Source: Eutrigla gurnardus (lineage: Eukaryota > Chordata > Actinopteri > Perciformes > Triglidae). From it: a stretch of DNA of 64,000 bases. The notes beneath the pieces were generated by a model. The model was not told the DNA's origin. It searched no databases and saw nothing but the letters and a program-made list of their open reading frames with translations. The DNA lies in the NCBI GenBank assembly GCA_963514095.1, contig OY741272.1:27367886-27431885 (forward strand). Reading direction: 5' to 3'. Positions 16,022-27,232 of the stretch are shown piece after piece (the stretch's first letter is position 1; every line of letters starts with the position of its first letter). A program made the position numbers and the translations under genes.

Positions 16022-16376
16022 GACTTCTTCTTTCTCTGGTCGGGAGAAATATACGATGAACGGAGAGACTCGCTGCTCTTAAACTGTGGGACCGGCTGTG
16101 AAACGGTGACGCTGTTCAGACCTCCGGCTCCTGATTGGTGGGGGGCTCCTCGTGGAGCTCAGCGCCGCCTCGAGGAGCGACCCACCGCCCCAATCTCAGC
16201 AGCTCATTGGCGGGAAGTCTTTCCAAACTCTCCGCCTAAACTCAGAGTGGAAGCCTCTTTCCTGATTGGTCTGTCACTGTCACGAACAGGCTCGCGCGCT
16301 CAGCGGACACATAAATGAGAGATTCGCCGGTAGAGCGACACATTCTTAGAGTCCCGACTCCAGAAAGCATCTAATA
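16022..16376. promoter_or_regulatory. Bidirectional H3/H2A promoter (copy A)
   Basis: Drives H3 (minus) and H2A (plus). Three inverted CCAAT boxes (ATTGG) at 16134-16138, 16206-16210 and 16265-16269. H3-side TATA-like elements are TTTAAGAG (about 16,076-16,083) and TATATTT (16047-16053); the H2A-side element is CATAAATG (about 16,309-16,316). Almost identical to the promoters at 27,617-27,970 (inverted) and 35,579-35,870. Confidence 0.9.
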
Positions 16377-16763
16377 ATGAGTGGACGAGGCAAAACCGGC
16401 GGAAAGGCCAGGGCGAAGGCCAAGACCCGCTCCTCCCGCGCTGGGCTCCAGTTCCCGGTCGGCCGTGTCCACAGACATCTCCGTAAAGGGAACTATGCTC
16501 AGCGTGTTGGTGCCGGAGCCCCCGTCTACCTGGCGGCGGTGCTGGAGTACCTGACCGCTGAGATCCTGGAGTTGGCTGGAAACGCTGCCCGCGACAACAA
16601 GAAGACCCGAATCATCCCCCGTCACCTGCAGCTGGCTGTCCGCAACGACGAGGAGCTCAACAAGCTGCTGGGCGGAGTGACCATCGCTCAGGGCGGCGTG
16701 CTGCCCAACATCCAGGCTGTTCTGCTGCCCAAGAAGACCGAGAAGGCCGCCAAGTCCAAGTAA
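16377..16763 (+). CDS. Histone H2A (copy 2)
   Basis: 128 aa, intronless, same protein as copy 1 (tail KTEKAAKSK, no SQEY). Shares a 355-bp bidirectional promoter with H3 copy 1, so both halves of the nucleosome (an H3 and an H2A) are induced together. It ends 35 bp before its stem-loop. Confidence 0.97.
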   Translation: MSGRGKTGGKARAKAKTRSSRAGLQFPVGRVHRHLRKGNYAQRVGAGAPVYLAAVLEYLTAEILELAGNAARDNKKTRIIPRHLQLAVRNDEELNKLLGGVTIAQGGVLPNIQAVLLPKKTEKAAKSK

Positions 16764-16798
16764 ACCTGGAGACCTGCTGGAAACCAGAACCCCAAAAC

Positions 16799-16814
16799 GG
16801 CTCTTTTAAGAGCC
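16799..16814 (+). promoter_or_regulatory. Histone 3' stem-loop of H2A copy 2
   Basis: GGCTCTTTTAAGAGCC on the plus strand; purine-rich downstream element CTCAAAAAGAGCC at about 16,823-16,836. Confidence 0.95.
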
Positions 16815-16859
16815 AAACACTTTCTCAAAAAGAGCCATTTCCTCCCATGAAAACATTTT

Positions 16860-17670
16860 ATCTTATCTTTTCAATTTATTCTGAAAAAACGGTCAAATTA
16901 GTGACACATACAAGCTTTAGTTGGAGAGTATTTGACCCCATTGAGAGCGAACTTAGATTTCCAATATAAATTATTCTTGGATTCACTTTTTTTGGAATAA
17001 CCAAACAAAATGTGGTTATTTTTCTATAGAGAAAAATGATCCCCTTTGAGTGAGCACCCCGATACAAAAGGATTTTGACTGATTACTTGAAATCCAAAGT
17101 CGACCAGACTACATTCCCATTTACAGGGATATTCTTATTTGGAACATTGTTGTTCGTTTTCCATTCTGGAGTTCTGATGTGTGATAATATGAATACAGTA
17201 TAGTATATTCTTATACACCAGACATCATTTTGGGCCACTTATCACATTCATTTTCTAATTACTAATTACTGAAGGCCAATACATTTGCTTACAGCAACCA
17301 CTTATCAGAAATTGTACATGATGTCTATATAACTTATCATTTTGCAATTGTATATTTCTATATAATAATTATAATTAGACGATCAATAAAATTGAATTTC
17401 TGACTGATTAAACTGAAATGAATGTTAATTAACACTGAAAAGTTAATCTCCATTAGTCATACAAATAGTTTCAGTTCATGGAACATTCCATGGTTTCTGT
17501 TTTGTGTGCATTTTCTAATATTTCTTTGACTTTTTAATTATTGTATTTTTCTAACATTCAATATATTTTGCATAGGGTTAATGTTTTGTAGAAAAATATC
17601 ATTATAATAGGCCATTTGTGTATTATTTGTATTAATTGTCTAACTAATGTAGAAGAAGAAAGGGGGGGGA
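16860..17670. other. Intergenic, no recognised feature
   Basis: A/T-rich spacer with no family-like open frame. Confidence 0.5.
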
Positions 17671-17674
17671 AATG

Positions 17675-17888
17675 TGGAAGTAAATCTGTGCCATCAGAGT
17701 TTGAATATGAATTTCTAAGATTGAATTTTTTTAGTATCAAAATCAGACTTTTGACTTTGACTTTGAGATGTTGAATTTTTTTAGACTGAATTTTTTGACA
17801 TTTAATTTTTTTACACTGAATTTTGATACTAAAAAAATTCAATTTTAGAAATTCATATTCAAACTCTGATGGCACAGATTTACTTCCA
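17675..17888. mobile_element. Long-hairpin MITE-like element
   Basis: The first 69 bp (from TGGAAGTAAATCTGTGCCAT) and the last 69 bp (to ATGGCACAGATTTACTTCCA) are near-perfect inverted repeats around a loop of about 75 bp made of GAATTTTTTTA-like words. No open frame. A clear target-site duplication was not seen, so the superfamily is open. Confidence 0.75.
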
Positions 17889-18011
17889 TAGGTATACCAT
17901 TGCAAGTTATTTGATGTGAAACGTTGTTTCGCACTGTCAAATTGTTTTGTAAACCAAAATCAATTATTTTTTTACATTTGTATGTATTTATTTTTATTAA
18001 AAAAATATGTT

Positions 18012-18130
18012 GCAGACTGACGACCTGTCCAGGGTGTACCCTGCCTTCGCCCAATGACAGCTGGGATCGGCTCCAGCCCCCCCGTGACCCTAAATACAGG
18101 ATAAGCGGTAGAAAATGGATGGATGGATGT
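18012..18130 (+). mobile_element. RTE/Rex3-like LINE 3' tail
   Basis: Has the familiar teleost words ACCTGTCCAGGGTGTACCCT, GCCTTCGCCCAATGACAGCT and GGATAAGCGGTAGAAAATGG and ends in GGATGGATGGATG. GATG-type tails are typical of Rex3/RTE elements. Only the 3' end is present; an inverted second copy is at 22,890-23,025. Confidence 0.7.
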
Positions 18131-18557
18131 TGCATATTGCATTTTCTTGGGAATGTTGCAATACAAAATCAAATCCTGTTTAGGGCCCCATGAAGGGAAA
18201 AGGCCGACCTACAATTTAGCTCGCGGTCATTGGCGCTCAGTAGTCAACCAATCCCGTGCTTATGTATAACTTAATTGACACTATACAAATACAGTGAAAA
18301 TACAGCAAATATGAATTAAAAGCATCATAACTATTACTATTTTTGCTGCAATGAACACTTGTAAATGTATATAATTTGTCCCAGGAGGCTGTGGGACACA
18401 GCATGGACCCATGATGCATCTGGCTGTTGGTGGAAAATGGAAGCAAACAGTCTCATGCTTACAGTCATTGTTATGTATAATAATGCTAAGTTGTTTCAGC
18501 ATTTTTGAAGAATCTTTGTTAATGTAACATATACTAACATTTTAGCGTGACTGGTTG

Positions 18558-18582
18558 TACCCCCCCCCCCCCCCCCCCCCCC
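18558..18582. repeat. Poly-C run
   Basis: About 23 consecutive C. Just after it, TGGATACAGGATAAGCAG looks like a scrap of the RTE/Rex3-like tail. The rest of 18,131-19,140 is A/T-rich with no gene seen. Confidence 0.8.
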
Positions 18583-19184
18583 TGGATACAGGATAAGCAG
18601 TTAACTGTGAACACTAACACTGAAATGTACTCCAATTGATAATGTGGCAATTAATACATTGAAACAATGTTTAATATAGGCCTACTGCACTCTAGTTGCT
18701 AGTAACATGCTTCGTTAATTGCTATTATGTGAATATGAGATGCCAAATATTCTGATTTCTCTTTCTTATACGTCATGTAATGTACTTGACAATGTGTCTG
18801 AAAATTCTATATATTAGTCTTATTGCTAGTAACAAACAAACTTCTGAATAAATGGACGGGACTTGAAGCACATTGTTCATTTTGATGCTTAGATGCATCC
18901 TGAACTCCCAGACAGACAAGGTGGTTTCTGTCTTATTTGTTTTTCTTGTGCCAAACAATTTGTAGCCTGATAGTATGTAAGACGCTAAACCAGAGTCCAT
19001 TTATGAACTACATCACTGTGAAAAATACGTTTGAATGTTAAAGAAGCTATTGGTCACATTTGATTGATGTGTAGTGCGTTTACATTTATGGATTTTTTTA
19101 ATCTGAAGATTAATCTTTATAATGCATTAAGATCAATGACGATATAAGAATTAACAGGAAAACGCTCTTTAAGGACGGTGTGGT

Positions 19185-19200
19185 GGCTCTTAAAAGAGCC
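19185..19200 (-). promoter_or_regulatory. Histone 3' stem-loop of H1 copy 1
   Basis: GGCTCTTTTAAGAGCC on the minus strand, 38 bp after the stop; downstream element CTTAAAGAGCG at about 19,161-19,172. Confidence 0.95.
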
Positions 19201-19238
19201 TTTTTGTCGGAGCGTTGGTCCACCAGACTGAGAACAGC

Positions 19239-19853
19239 TTACTTCTTCTTGGGTGCTGCTTTCTTCGCTTTGGGCTTGGCAACCCTCTTAGCGGGGGACT
19301 TCTTGGCTGCAGCGGCCTTCTTCACCACCTTCTTGGGGCTCTTGGTAGCTTTCTTGGGGCTCTTAGTGGCCTTCTTGGGGCTCTTGGGGGCGGGTTTCTT
19401 GGCAGCTACGGGCTTCTTCGCCTTCTTCGGGGATTTCTTAGCGACTGCCGGCTTCTTCGCTGCCGCCGCCTTGGGCTTCTTGGCCGCTGCGGGTTTCTTG
19501 GCTGCGGCCTTCTTGGGTTTAACAACGGCTTTCTTCTCCGGCTTCTCGGCGACCTTCTTGTTCATCTTGAAGGAGCCGGAGGCGCCGGTCCCCTTGGTCT
19601 GGACCAGAGTCTCCTTAGCGACCAGAGCCTTGATGGCGGTCTTAACGCGGGAGTTGTTCTTCTCCACATCGTAGCCTCCGGCAGCCAGAGCCTTCTTGAC
19701 GGCGGCCAGAGACACGCCGCTCCGCTCCTTGGACGCGGCCACAGCTTTGACGATGAGGTCGGCGACGCCGGGACCAGCCGGCCTCGGCTTGGTCACCTTC
19801 TTCTTGGCGGCTTTTGCCGGCGCGACGGCTGGAGCTGGAGCTTCTTCTGCCAT
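19239..19853 (-). CDS. Linker histone H1 (copy 1)
   Basis: 204 aa, intronless. Short N-tail (MAEEAPAPAVAPAKAAKKK), winged-helix globular H15 domain at about residues 25-98 (GVADLIVKAVAASKERSGVS to GASGSFKM), then a Lys/Ala/Pro tail with four SPKK and one SPAK motif, the usual CDK phosphorylation sites. Binds linker DNA at the nucleosome dyad. Differs from copy 2 by one residue (KPKKAAAKK against KPKKTAAKK). Promoter on the minus strand: H1 box AAACACAA at 20008-20015 and TATA-like GTTTAAG at about 19,932-19,939. Confidence 0.97.
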   Translation of the reverse strand: MAEEAPAPAVAPAKAAKKKVTKPRPAGPGVADLIVKAVAASKERSGVSLAAVKKALAAGGYDVEKNNSRVKTAIKALVAKETLVQTKGTGASGSFKMNKKVAEKPEKKAVVKPKKAAAKKPAAAKKPKAAAAKKPAVAKKSPKKAKKPVAAKKPAPKSPKKATKSPKKATKSPKKVVKKAAAAKKSPAKRVAKPKAKKAAPKKK

Positions 19854-19931
19854 TTTCTATTAGAGTTGTGTTTCTACTAACGAGAACGAGAGTCTGACCG
19901 GACTGTTGGATTCTCCGGGGCTGGGGGCTGG

Positions 19932-20015
19932 ACTTAAACACACCATGAGAACCGTGGAGACTCAACCCGGCCCGTGGCTGCTCTGTGCGGTCTGAAAGTC
20001 GGCTCACTTGTGTTT
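19932..20015 (-). promoter_or_regulatory. H1 promoter (H1 box and TATA-like element)
   Basis: AAACACAA, the H1-specific box, lies about 155 bp upstream of the ATG, a G-rich stretch and GTTTAAG lie between. The same arrangement is found at the other H1 gene. Confidence 0.8.
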
Positions 20016-20715
20016 CTCTTCACCGATAAAAGAGTGAAAACTAAACGTGGGAGAAGAGCTGAAGGCTGACAGTGAAGGGAGCCGATAGCAGACTTGTGTC
20101 TCTTCATATTAAAGTCATGTAGAGATCTGATGCTCTCTGCTTTTAGTTTGGGGAGCCTCCAAACCTCACCTACTCACCGCCATGAGCAGCACTCTTCACT
20201 GACTTTTCCCACTTCTTTCTCTCCTAAAATGATTAAAAATCAACCTGAGCTCCATCAAAACCTGTTTCCTAGCTGGTCCACATGTTTGTTCAGGGACTCG
20301 ATGTAAAAACATCCATCTAACGTTGATTATTTTGTCATAAAGTGAAGTTATTCTGGGAGCAGCAAACACACTGATGGTGGTCGAGGCTTCTGGTGCAGTT
20401 TACTCAGACTTCCTATCAGAGCTGTCCATTGTGACTGTGAACATGTCCTCTCCTGATCAATACTTTTAATATAAAAAAGTGTATTTTCTATGGTTGCTGA
20501 TCAAATACACCGACTAATTAACATCACTTGTCTGGAAGGGCAGCAAGTGGCTTTAAATGTTACAGTAACACGTGTCATTGAAACAAATGGTGCAGAATTG
20601 AAGGATAATTTATTGATACTCAAGAAAAACGAGACACATTTTACGAAACAAAAACAATTATTAGAGAACGTGATTGAGCGTCAAACAAATATTTATGTAT
20701 TATGCTTAGATTTTA

Positions 20716-20782
20716 GGCAAGGCAACTTTATTTGTATAGCACCTTTCATACACAAGGCAGACTCAAAGTGCTTCACATCATA
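20716..20782 (-). mobile_element. LINE-type 3' tail fragment
   Basis: GGCAACTTTATTTGTATAGC, CACCTTTCATACACAAGGCA and AAAGTGCTTCACATCA are familiar words of teleost LINE 3' ends, here in the minus orientation and directly next to the larger LINE. Confidence 0.55.
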
Positions 20783-20789
20783 ACATGTC

Positions 20790-22230
20790 AGAATGAGAAT
20801 CAGGTTTATTGCCAAAGTAAGTTTTCACTTGCAAGGAATTTGTCTTGGTTGTGTTTGGTGCATACAATAAACATGTAATAAAAAAGAGAAAAAGTACTGG
20901 AATAGAAATATACACTAAAAAATATATAATATATAAGACACTATAACATATAACATAACATAAACAAGTATGTACAATATAACTGTTTTGAGGCAGTGCA
21001 GTTTGTGCAGGGAGTTCAAATAAATAACAAAACTGGATGTGCAAGTTCACAGTATATATACAATATATAAAGAGATGATGATATGTGCAATGATCAGGGA
21101 TAATAGTCCAGGATGTGTGTTAGTGTAACATGTAGTTACTGGGTGGAGGGTTAGAGTCTGTCAGTGGGGGTCCCGAATCTTGTTGATGAGGCCCACTGCA
21201 GTCGGGAAGAAGCTGTTCTTGTGGCGTGAGGTTTTGGTCCTGATGGACCGCAGCCTCCTGCCAGAGGGGAGTGGTTCAAAAAGTTTGTGACCAGGGTGGG
21301 AGGAATCGGCCACTATCTTTCCTGCCCGCCTCAGGGTCCTGGAGGTGTACAGGTCCTGGAGGGATGGCAGATTGCAGCCAATCTCCGCAGAGCGGATGAT
21401 ACGCTGCAGTCTGCCCTTGTCCTTGGTGGTGGCAGCAGTGTACCAGATGGTGATGGAGGAGGTGAGGATGGACTCAATGATGGCAGTGTAGAATTGCACC
21501 ATCATTGTTCTTGGCAGGTTGACCTTCTTCAGCTGCCGCAGGAAGTACATCCTCTGTTGTGCTTTGTTGGTGAGGGAGCTGTTGTTCAGCTCCCACTTGA
21601 GGTCCTGGGAGATGATGGAGCCCAGGAAGTGGAAGGACTCCACAGTGTTGACTGGGGAGTCAGCCAGGGGGATGGGGGCGGGTGGGGCTGCGTTCTTCCT
21701 GAAATCCACAACCATCTCCACTGTCTTCAGAGCATTTAGCTGCAGGTTGTTCTGGCTGCACCAGGTCATCAGATGGTCAATCTCCCACCTGTAGGCAGAC
21801 TCATCCCCACCAGAGATGAGTCCAATGAGGGTGGTGTCGTCCGCGAACTTCAGGAGCTTGACGGACTGATGACTTGAGGTGCAGCTGTTGGTGTACAGGG
21901 AGAAGAGCAGAGGGGAAAGAACGCAGCCTTGAGGAGAACCGGTACTGATGGTCCGAGAGTCAGAGACGTGTTTCCCCAGTTTCACGTGCTGCTTCCTGTC
22001 AGACGGGAAGTCTGTGATCCACCTGCAGGTGGAGTCAGGCACGTGCAGCTGGGAGAGCTTGTCCTGAAGCAGAGCCAGGATGATGGTGTTGAAGGCAGAG
22101 CTGAAGTCCACAAACAGGATCCTGGCTTAGGTTCCTGAGGAGTCCAGGTGCTGGAGGATGGAATGAAGGGCCATGTTGACTGCAACAGGTCAGGGCGACG
22201 GGTCTGTAGTCACAGTCCTTCATACAATAA
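20790..22230 (-). mobile_element. Truncated, frameshifted non-LTR retrotransposon (CR1/L2-like LINE)
   Basis: An open frame at 22111-21161 encodes the reverse transcriptase core and C-terminus: MDFSSAFNTI, SPQGCVLSPLLFSLYTN, the catalytic FADDTTLIGL, then FLGSIISQDLKW and the C-terminal LFEPLPSGRRLRSIRTKTSR. DYRPVAL-like sequence lies upstream in another frame, so it is broken by at least one frameshift and lacks the endonuclease. The 3' tail (about 20,790-20,870) has GAATCAGGTTTATTGCCAAA on the plus strand, a common LINE end in fish. Dead copy, between H1 and H4. Confidence 0.85.
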
Positions 22231-22889
22231 AGTGAAAAAAATAGAAGAATTAAAAAGAAAATAAAGGCAAAATTAAAATGCATTACAGAAAGACAAGGAG
22301 AACAAAAACATATTTGCAATAATAATAATAATAATATAAAAAATAGATAAAATAGGTATGTAGTATTTACTAAGTTTATTATTGCTCTTATATAACACAA
22401 AGGATTCAAATGGGCCTTATGGTGATTTTTCAGAATAGCAAAATAATAAATAAAATCATTGTGTGGAATGTCCCACATATTCAGCACATTTTTTCACAGC
22501 AACATAATTCATGCATCATTGAAATGACTCAGCGATGTGAACGGTGGAGGGAAGCTTCTGACCCAGAATATTCTGTCCTGAACGAACCAGACAACCTGAA
22601 ACAGGATCAGTCGGCTTCACCTTGATGTTCAAGTCTGTTTCAAAGTGAAAAACTGACAGACTAAACTAAGGCAAAACTGAACTCATTAACAGCTTGCAAA
22701 AATAAGAACATATTTAACAGATTGAAAAGAAGAAACAGAATGATTGTGTACGATTTGAAAGAAAATGGGAAGAAAAGAACAAGGTTAGGGGAGCCAGATT
22801 AGGCCCTCAATGTGGATTAGTATAGTATAATATAAACAAATATGGCATAATCAGAATGGCATAATTATTATTACCTTTTATTTACATGA

Positions 22890-23025
22890 AAGAACCCATC
22901 CATCCATTGTCTACCGCTTATCCTGTATTCAGGGTCGCAGGGGGTGCTGGAGCTGATCCCAGCTGTCATTGGGCGAAGGCAGGGTTCACCCTGGACAGGT
23001 CGCCAGTCTATCACAGGGCCCATGA
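22890..23025 (-). mobile_element. RTE/Rex3-like LINE 3' tail, inverted copy
   Basis: Plus strand reads CATCCATCCATTGTCTACCG, CTTATCCTGTATTCAGGGTC, CAGCTGTCATTGGGCGAAGG: the reverse complement of 18,012-18,130. Confidence 0.7.
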
Positions 23026-23029
23026 AAGA

Positions 23030-23780
23030 ACCAACCATTGGAATGATCAGAGTCTGTCAAATTACTAAATTAGTTAGGATAAAAATACTTTAAATGTCAG
23101 TCTTAGACAAACTAAGCTTAAATAGTTAAACAACATACATATCAAGCACATTGTTGTGTAACCATAATTCCATGGTCAGATGCACATTTAAATGGAAGTC
23201 TATGCTTAATTGCAACTGAATCTATGGCAACTTATTTATATAGAGTAACACTTAAAGTGATAAACAGGTTCAGTCACCAACTGCAATTACCTGTGCAATA
23301 CCAGAATACTATGTTGTGTTCTATATAGTTGCTCAGTGAAATGTGTCACATCACTGAGATTTTAATTAAATTGGCTTTGAACTAATTAGTATTATTCATT
23401 TTGTCCCAATTGATCTTTAAGAGATCATTCACGAACGAACCGAATCTATTGAACGGCTCTTTAACATGAATGATGGGAACCGAGTCGCAGTGGTGCGCCG
23501 CTCATTTTTTTCCCCCGTTCTTGAATGAATGCAGATCAGACATCAAAATCTAGTCCACAAATGTTAAATTAATTTCAGAATCAATGTTTCCAAATACATC
23601 ATAATCCTGCAGCTTTTATATTATTCCATAACAGAGATTTTACCACCTCATTCGTAGTTCCTTTATATATAGTAATAAGTGATAAAACATTCAGCCCTAA
23701 AATGCAATACGATGTATAGGTCATACATCACCAGAGTGCTTAGTTACGCTCTACATTGCTTTATAGTTCAAAAGGAAAGG
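23030..23780. other. Intergenic upstream of H4 3' end, no recognised feature
   Basis: A/T-rich, no gene or clear repeat. Confidence 0.5.
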
Positions 23781-23801
23781 AGCTCTTTAAGTTGAGTGTT
23801 T

Positions 23802-23817
23802 GGCCCTTAAAAGGGCC
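23802..23817 (-). promoter_or_regulatory. Histone 3' stem-loop of H4 (variant stem)
   Basis: Reads GGCCCTTTTAAGGGCC on the minus strand. Two pairs differ from the GGCTCT/AGAGCC stem of the other eleven genes, but both partners have changed, so the stem is intact. Downstream element with CTTAAAGAGCTCC at about 23,779-23,791. Confidence 0.95.
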
Positions 23818-23846
23818 TTTGGTCGTGTTTATGTAGCGGGTCGTGT

Positions 23847-24167
<321 letters not shown>

Positions 24168-24258
24168 TCAAAGTTTACCGAGTACCTTGATGAACGAATG
24201 AATGCTTTTCGGGTTCTGGGTCCCTGCTATTTAAATCATGCCCGAGGACGTCAATGAA

Positions 24259-25790
24259 ACCAGGGGTGGGACTATTGTTCAGCTTTACGTCTTCTTTGTG
24301 TTTTCCTGACGGTAGATAACCAAGCCGTTGGTGAATTAGCGCCCCCTACTGAACAACATCATTAATAATCGTATCCTATGAGACTTGTTGGTTAAAAGTA
24401 AACAAAAAGGAAATGTTTGGTAATTAATAAAGTGCTTTAAAATTGTGCTAAATTATGATATCAGGGCCAATCATGAAGCTACCCTGTAGTCAAATCAGTA
24501 GATATTAATGTAGTAATCTGTCTGTACTAGTTCTCGTTTATTGAAATCTCACTGTATTTATTTATTTTTATTGACCTTGGAATTATCCTCTTGTAGGGTC
24601 GTTAGCACTCCTGGACCGACCTAGCCCTCAAGTGAAACCAGAGTCATTATCCCTTTAGGAGAGGCATGTGCATCACCATGACCCAAATGACTGAATCTTC
24701 ACTGGACACCATGAACAATGTGTTGTTTTTTGCTTCATCTCGGGTCTGTGAGCTCAAATTAAACAAAATATATGAATGTCAAACCAGAGTGAACATCAGA
24801 CTCCATTGACTTGATTCCTAAAGACTGTCTCTGTCCAGGGTCCTGAACCTGAGCGCTGTGGAGCAGTCATTAAGCCATATCCTGACTGGGTTTTTAAATC
24901 TATGATTGACCAGCTGACCTGTTTGACTTGAAATATGTGTTGGAACATTACAAACCACTGAATCTCCTATCCTACATGTTTTGGACAACCAGGAAATCCT
25001 AAATCATGAAAATATATCAACTGTTTGTGTTTACAAATGATGGATAAATGAATCTTAAGATGCTCCGATACATTTCCCAAAGATGACATAATTGCAATTC
25101 CTAATTTCAGAAAGGGATCATCAGAAGATTGGATCCACTCTGGATCTGTATTGGACAGTTTTAGTCATGTTGAGTCCCAGATATTCACAGAAGTACATGT
25201 AGCAAAAGACAAACAATTTGAGTGTCAACATGTAATTCAACTGCTTTTAAGGTCACCAAGAACACATGACAACCAGGTACTTGTCATGTGCCATCTGCTA
25301 CTCATGTCAATGAAAGATTTGAGTGTATGTTTTTGTTGTATTTTATTACAATTGTCCTGCATACTACCATTGTCCTCAGTGTACATGTACAGAAATAGAG
25401 TAACAAAAAAAATACAACACAGGAATGTCAGATGGATATAACAGGATTTTCTCAAGAACAGTCAACTACCACACACAAACAACTGTTACCTGTATTTTGT
25501 GTATTGTGCTATATCCATATATTCTGAGGGCATATACAAACATTACTGTTGAACTGCATATTGTTCTTATAGTATATGCATTTCTGAAGTTTTTAGTATA
25601 TCCTTTTCTATGATATATTCTATTTGAGGTCTTGACCATTGAATACTTAAGTTCAGTACAATTGTTAAATAAGTTGTCCATACAGAAGCCTTTAGTTCAT
25701 CTAAATAAATCATAATACATACAGAGCACATGAATCATAAGTGAACGGATCTAGAAGTTTTCTGAAAGTTGCATTTGAAAAACAGGAAAC
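24259..25790. other. Intergenic, no recognised feature
   Basis: About 1.5 kb without a convincing gene or repeat. Confidence 0.5.
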
Positions 25791-25809
25791 GTCTTTAGAA
25801 GAAGTGTTT

Positions 25810-25825
25810 GGCTCTTAAAAGAGCC
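25810..25825 (-). promoter_or_regulatory. Histone 3' stem-loop of H2B copy 2
   Basis: GGCTCTTTTAAGAGCC on the minus strand; the same CTAAAGACG downstream element as H2B copy 1. Confidence 0.95.
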
Positions 25826-25854
25826 TTTGGGTTGATGGTTCAACAGCAGTACGT

Positions 25855-26232
25855 TTACTTGGAGCTGGTGTACTTGGTGACGGCCTTGGTGCCCTCAGAC
25901 ACGGCGTGCTTAGCCAGCTCCCCGGGCAGCAGCAGGCGGACGGCGGTCTGGATCTCCCTGGAAGTGATGGTGGAGCGCTTGTTGTAGTGAGCCAGACGGG
26001 AGGCCTCACCGGCGATGCGTTCAAAGATGTCGCTCACGAAGGAGTTCATGATGCCCATGGCCTTGGAGGAGATGCCGGTGTCGGGGTGGACCTGCTTCAT
26101 CACCTTGTACACGTAGATGGCGTAGCTCTCCTTCCTGGACTTTCTCCTCTTCTTGCCGGTCTTAGTGGCGGTCTTGGAGACGGCTTTCTTGGAGCCCTTC
26201 TTGGGCGCTTTGACGGTTGGTTCTGTCGGCAT
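25855..26232 (-). CDS. Histone H2B (copy 2)
   Basis: 125 aa, intronless. N-terminus MPTEPTVKAPKKGSKK and TATKTGKK (the other copies have TPSKTGKK); the rest is identical to them. Octamer ATTTGCAT at 26306-26313, TATA-like ATACAAA at 26292-26298 and CCAAT at 26339-26343 on the minus strand. Confidence 0.97.
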   Translation of the reverse strand: MPTEPTVKAPKKGSKKAVSKTATKTGKKRRKSRKESYAIYVYKVMKQVHPDTGISSKAMGIMNSFVSDIFERIAGEASRLAHYNKRSTITSREIQTAVRLLLPGELAKHAVSEGTKAVTKYTSSK

Positions 26233-26291
26233 GTTTGGCTGTAGAGACTTTTCCTGAAGCGGAATGAAGCTGGAAGTTACAGCCTGCTCTC

Positions 26292-26343
26292 TTTGTATCC
26301 ACTTGATGCAAATAAGACTGTGCTGTTGCTCGCATAAGATTGG
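26292..26343 (-). promoter_or_regulatory. H2B copy 2 promoter: TATA, octamer, CCAAT
   Basis: Same order and spacing as H2B copy 1. Beyond it (26,344-26,630) I see only A/T-rich sequence with TATATA runs near 26,490-26,540. Confidence 0.85.
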
Positions 26344-26639
26344 TTGGATCCGACCATGTGCTAAATATAGGGTCTCATCGCCCCTCCCCCAGAGCGTGAT
26401 CCTATTACTGATACTGAGTTCTAAAACACGCAGGTTCAGATTAATCCATAAGGGAACAGATATATGAAAATTGACATATTGACATATTAACTATATATAT
26501 TTACTATATGTATATATATATAGTATATATACATATACTCGTTTCACAGTTGAAATTGTGTTTCTTTTTTAGAAATAAATCGTGTATTCATTGCAAGTCA
26601 GAAAACATTTGATCATCACAACTTTTTTACCCTGATCAT

Positions 26640-27057
26640 TTTTTAAAGAAACTGGATTCTGTTTACCACTGTGCTCCGCATTTTATTACTGGTTGCAGCT
26701 ATCGTGTACATCACTGTTCCTTATGTTCCGTTGCACATTGTCCTTCTTTGTATGTCCGTAGACGGTCTCACTGGCTGACTTGGATTTATAAATGTATTCT
26801 TGGACTTCTGCCTACATATGTGTTTACACGTGTGTAGAAACCACATGCGACATGGCCTGCGTTCTCACAACATCTTACAGATGCAGGTCCCGAGATTCAG
26901 AACTGAACTCGGCAAAAAGGCCTTTAAACTCTCCACCCCGTCTACATGGAAAGATGTGCAGAATGACTTGAAATTGACACAGCTCGTATCACTGGGGGAA
27001 TTCAAGTCAATTGTACAAGTTGACTTGAAGTTAATTGGATGCTGTGATCGCACATAA
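26640..27057 (+). mobile_element. LINE reverse-transcriptase C-terminal remnant
   Basis: The last part encodes RSHNILQMQVPRFRTELGKK and STPSTWKDVQNDLKL ending at a stop near 27,057, the usual C-terminus of L2-type fish LINEs. The preceding 150 bp show related protein sequence (YRVHHCSL, WIYKCILGLLPTY) only across frameshifts. Non-functional. Confidence 0.7.
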
Positions 27058-27174
27058 TCCCACTTGTCTCAAACTAAAGCTTGTATTTATTGAAACTATT
27101 AATAGAATAATTCATAAATAAGAGTTGATACAATGTTTTCATGGGAGGAAATAGCTCTTTTTGAGAAGGTGTTT

Positions 27175-27190
27175 GGCTCTTAAAAGAGCC
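27175..27190 (-). promoter_or_regulatory. Histone 3' stem-loop of H2A copy 3
   Basis: GGCTCTTTTAAGAGCC on the minus strand; downstream flank matches that of H2A copy 2 in inverted orientation. Confidence 0.95.
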
Positions 27191-27232
27191 GTTTTGGGGT
27201 TCTGGTTTCCAGCAGTCAGCAGGTCTCCAGGT

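Noticed and set aside
15680..16318. 212-codon open frame on the plus strand across H3 and its promoter (also near 27,644 and 35,237)
   Set aside because: It is the antisense shadow of H3, kept open by codon bias; its variation follows promoter substitutions and no homologous family is recognised.
19180..19674. Ala/Leu/Phe-rich frame that looks like a membrane protein (also at 32,097-32,645)
   Set aside because: Antisense of the Lys/Ala-rich H1 tail; AAG and GCC codons read backwards give Leu and Gly/Ala.
25151..25613. Open frames of 60-96 codons between H4 and H2B
   Set aside because: Overlapping on both strands, A/T-rich composition, no recognisable family, no splice or poly(A) context.
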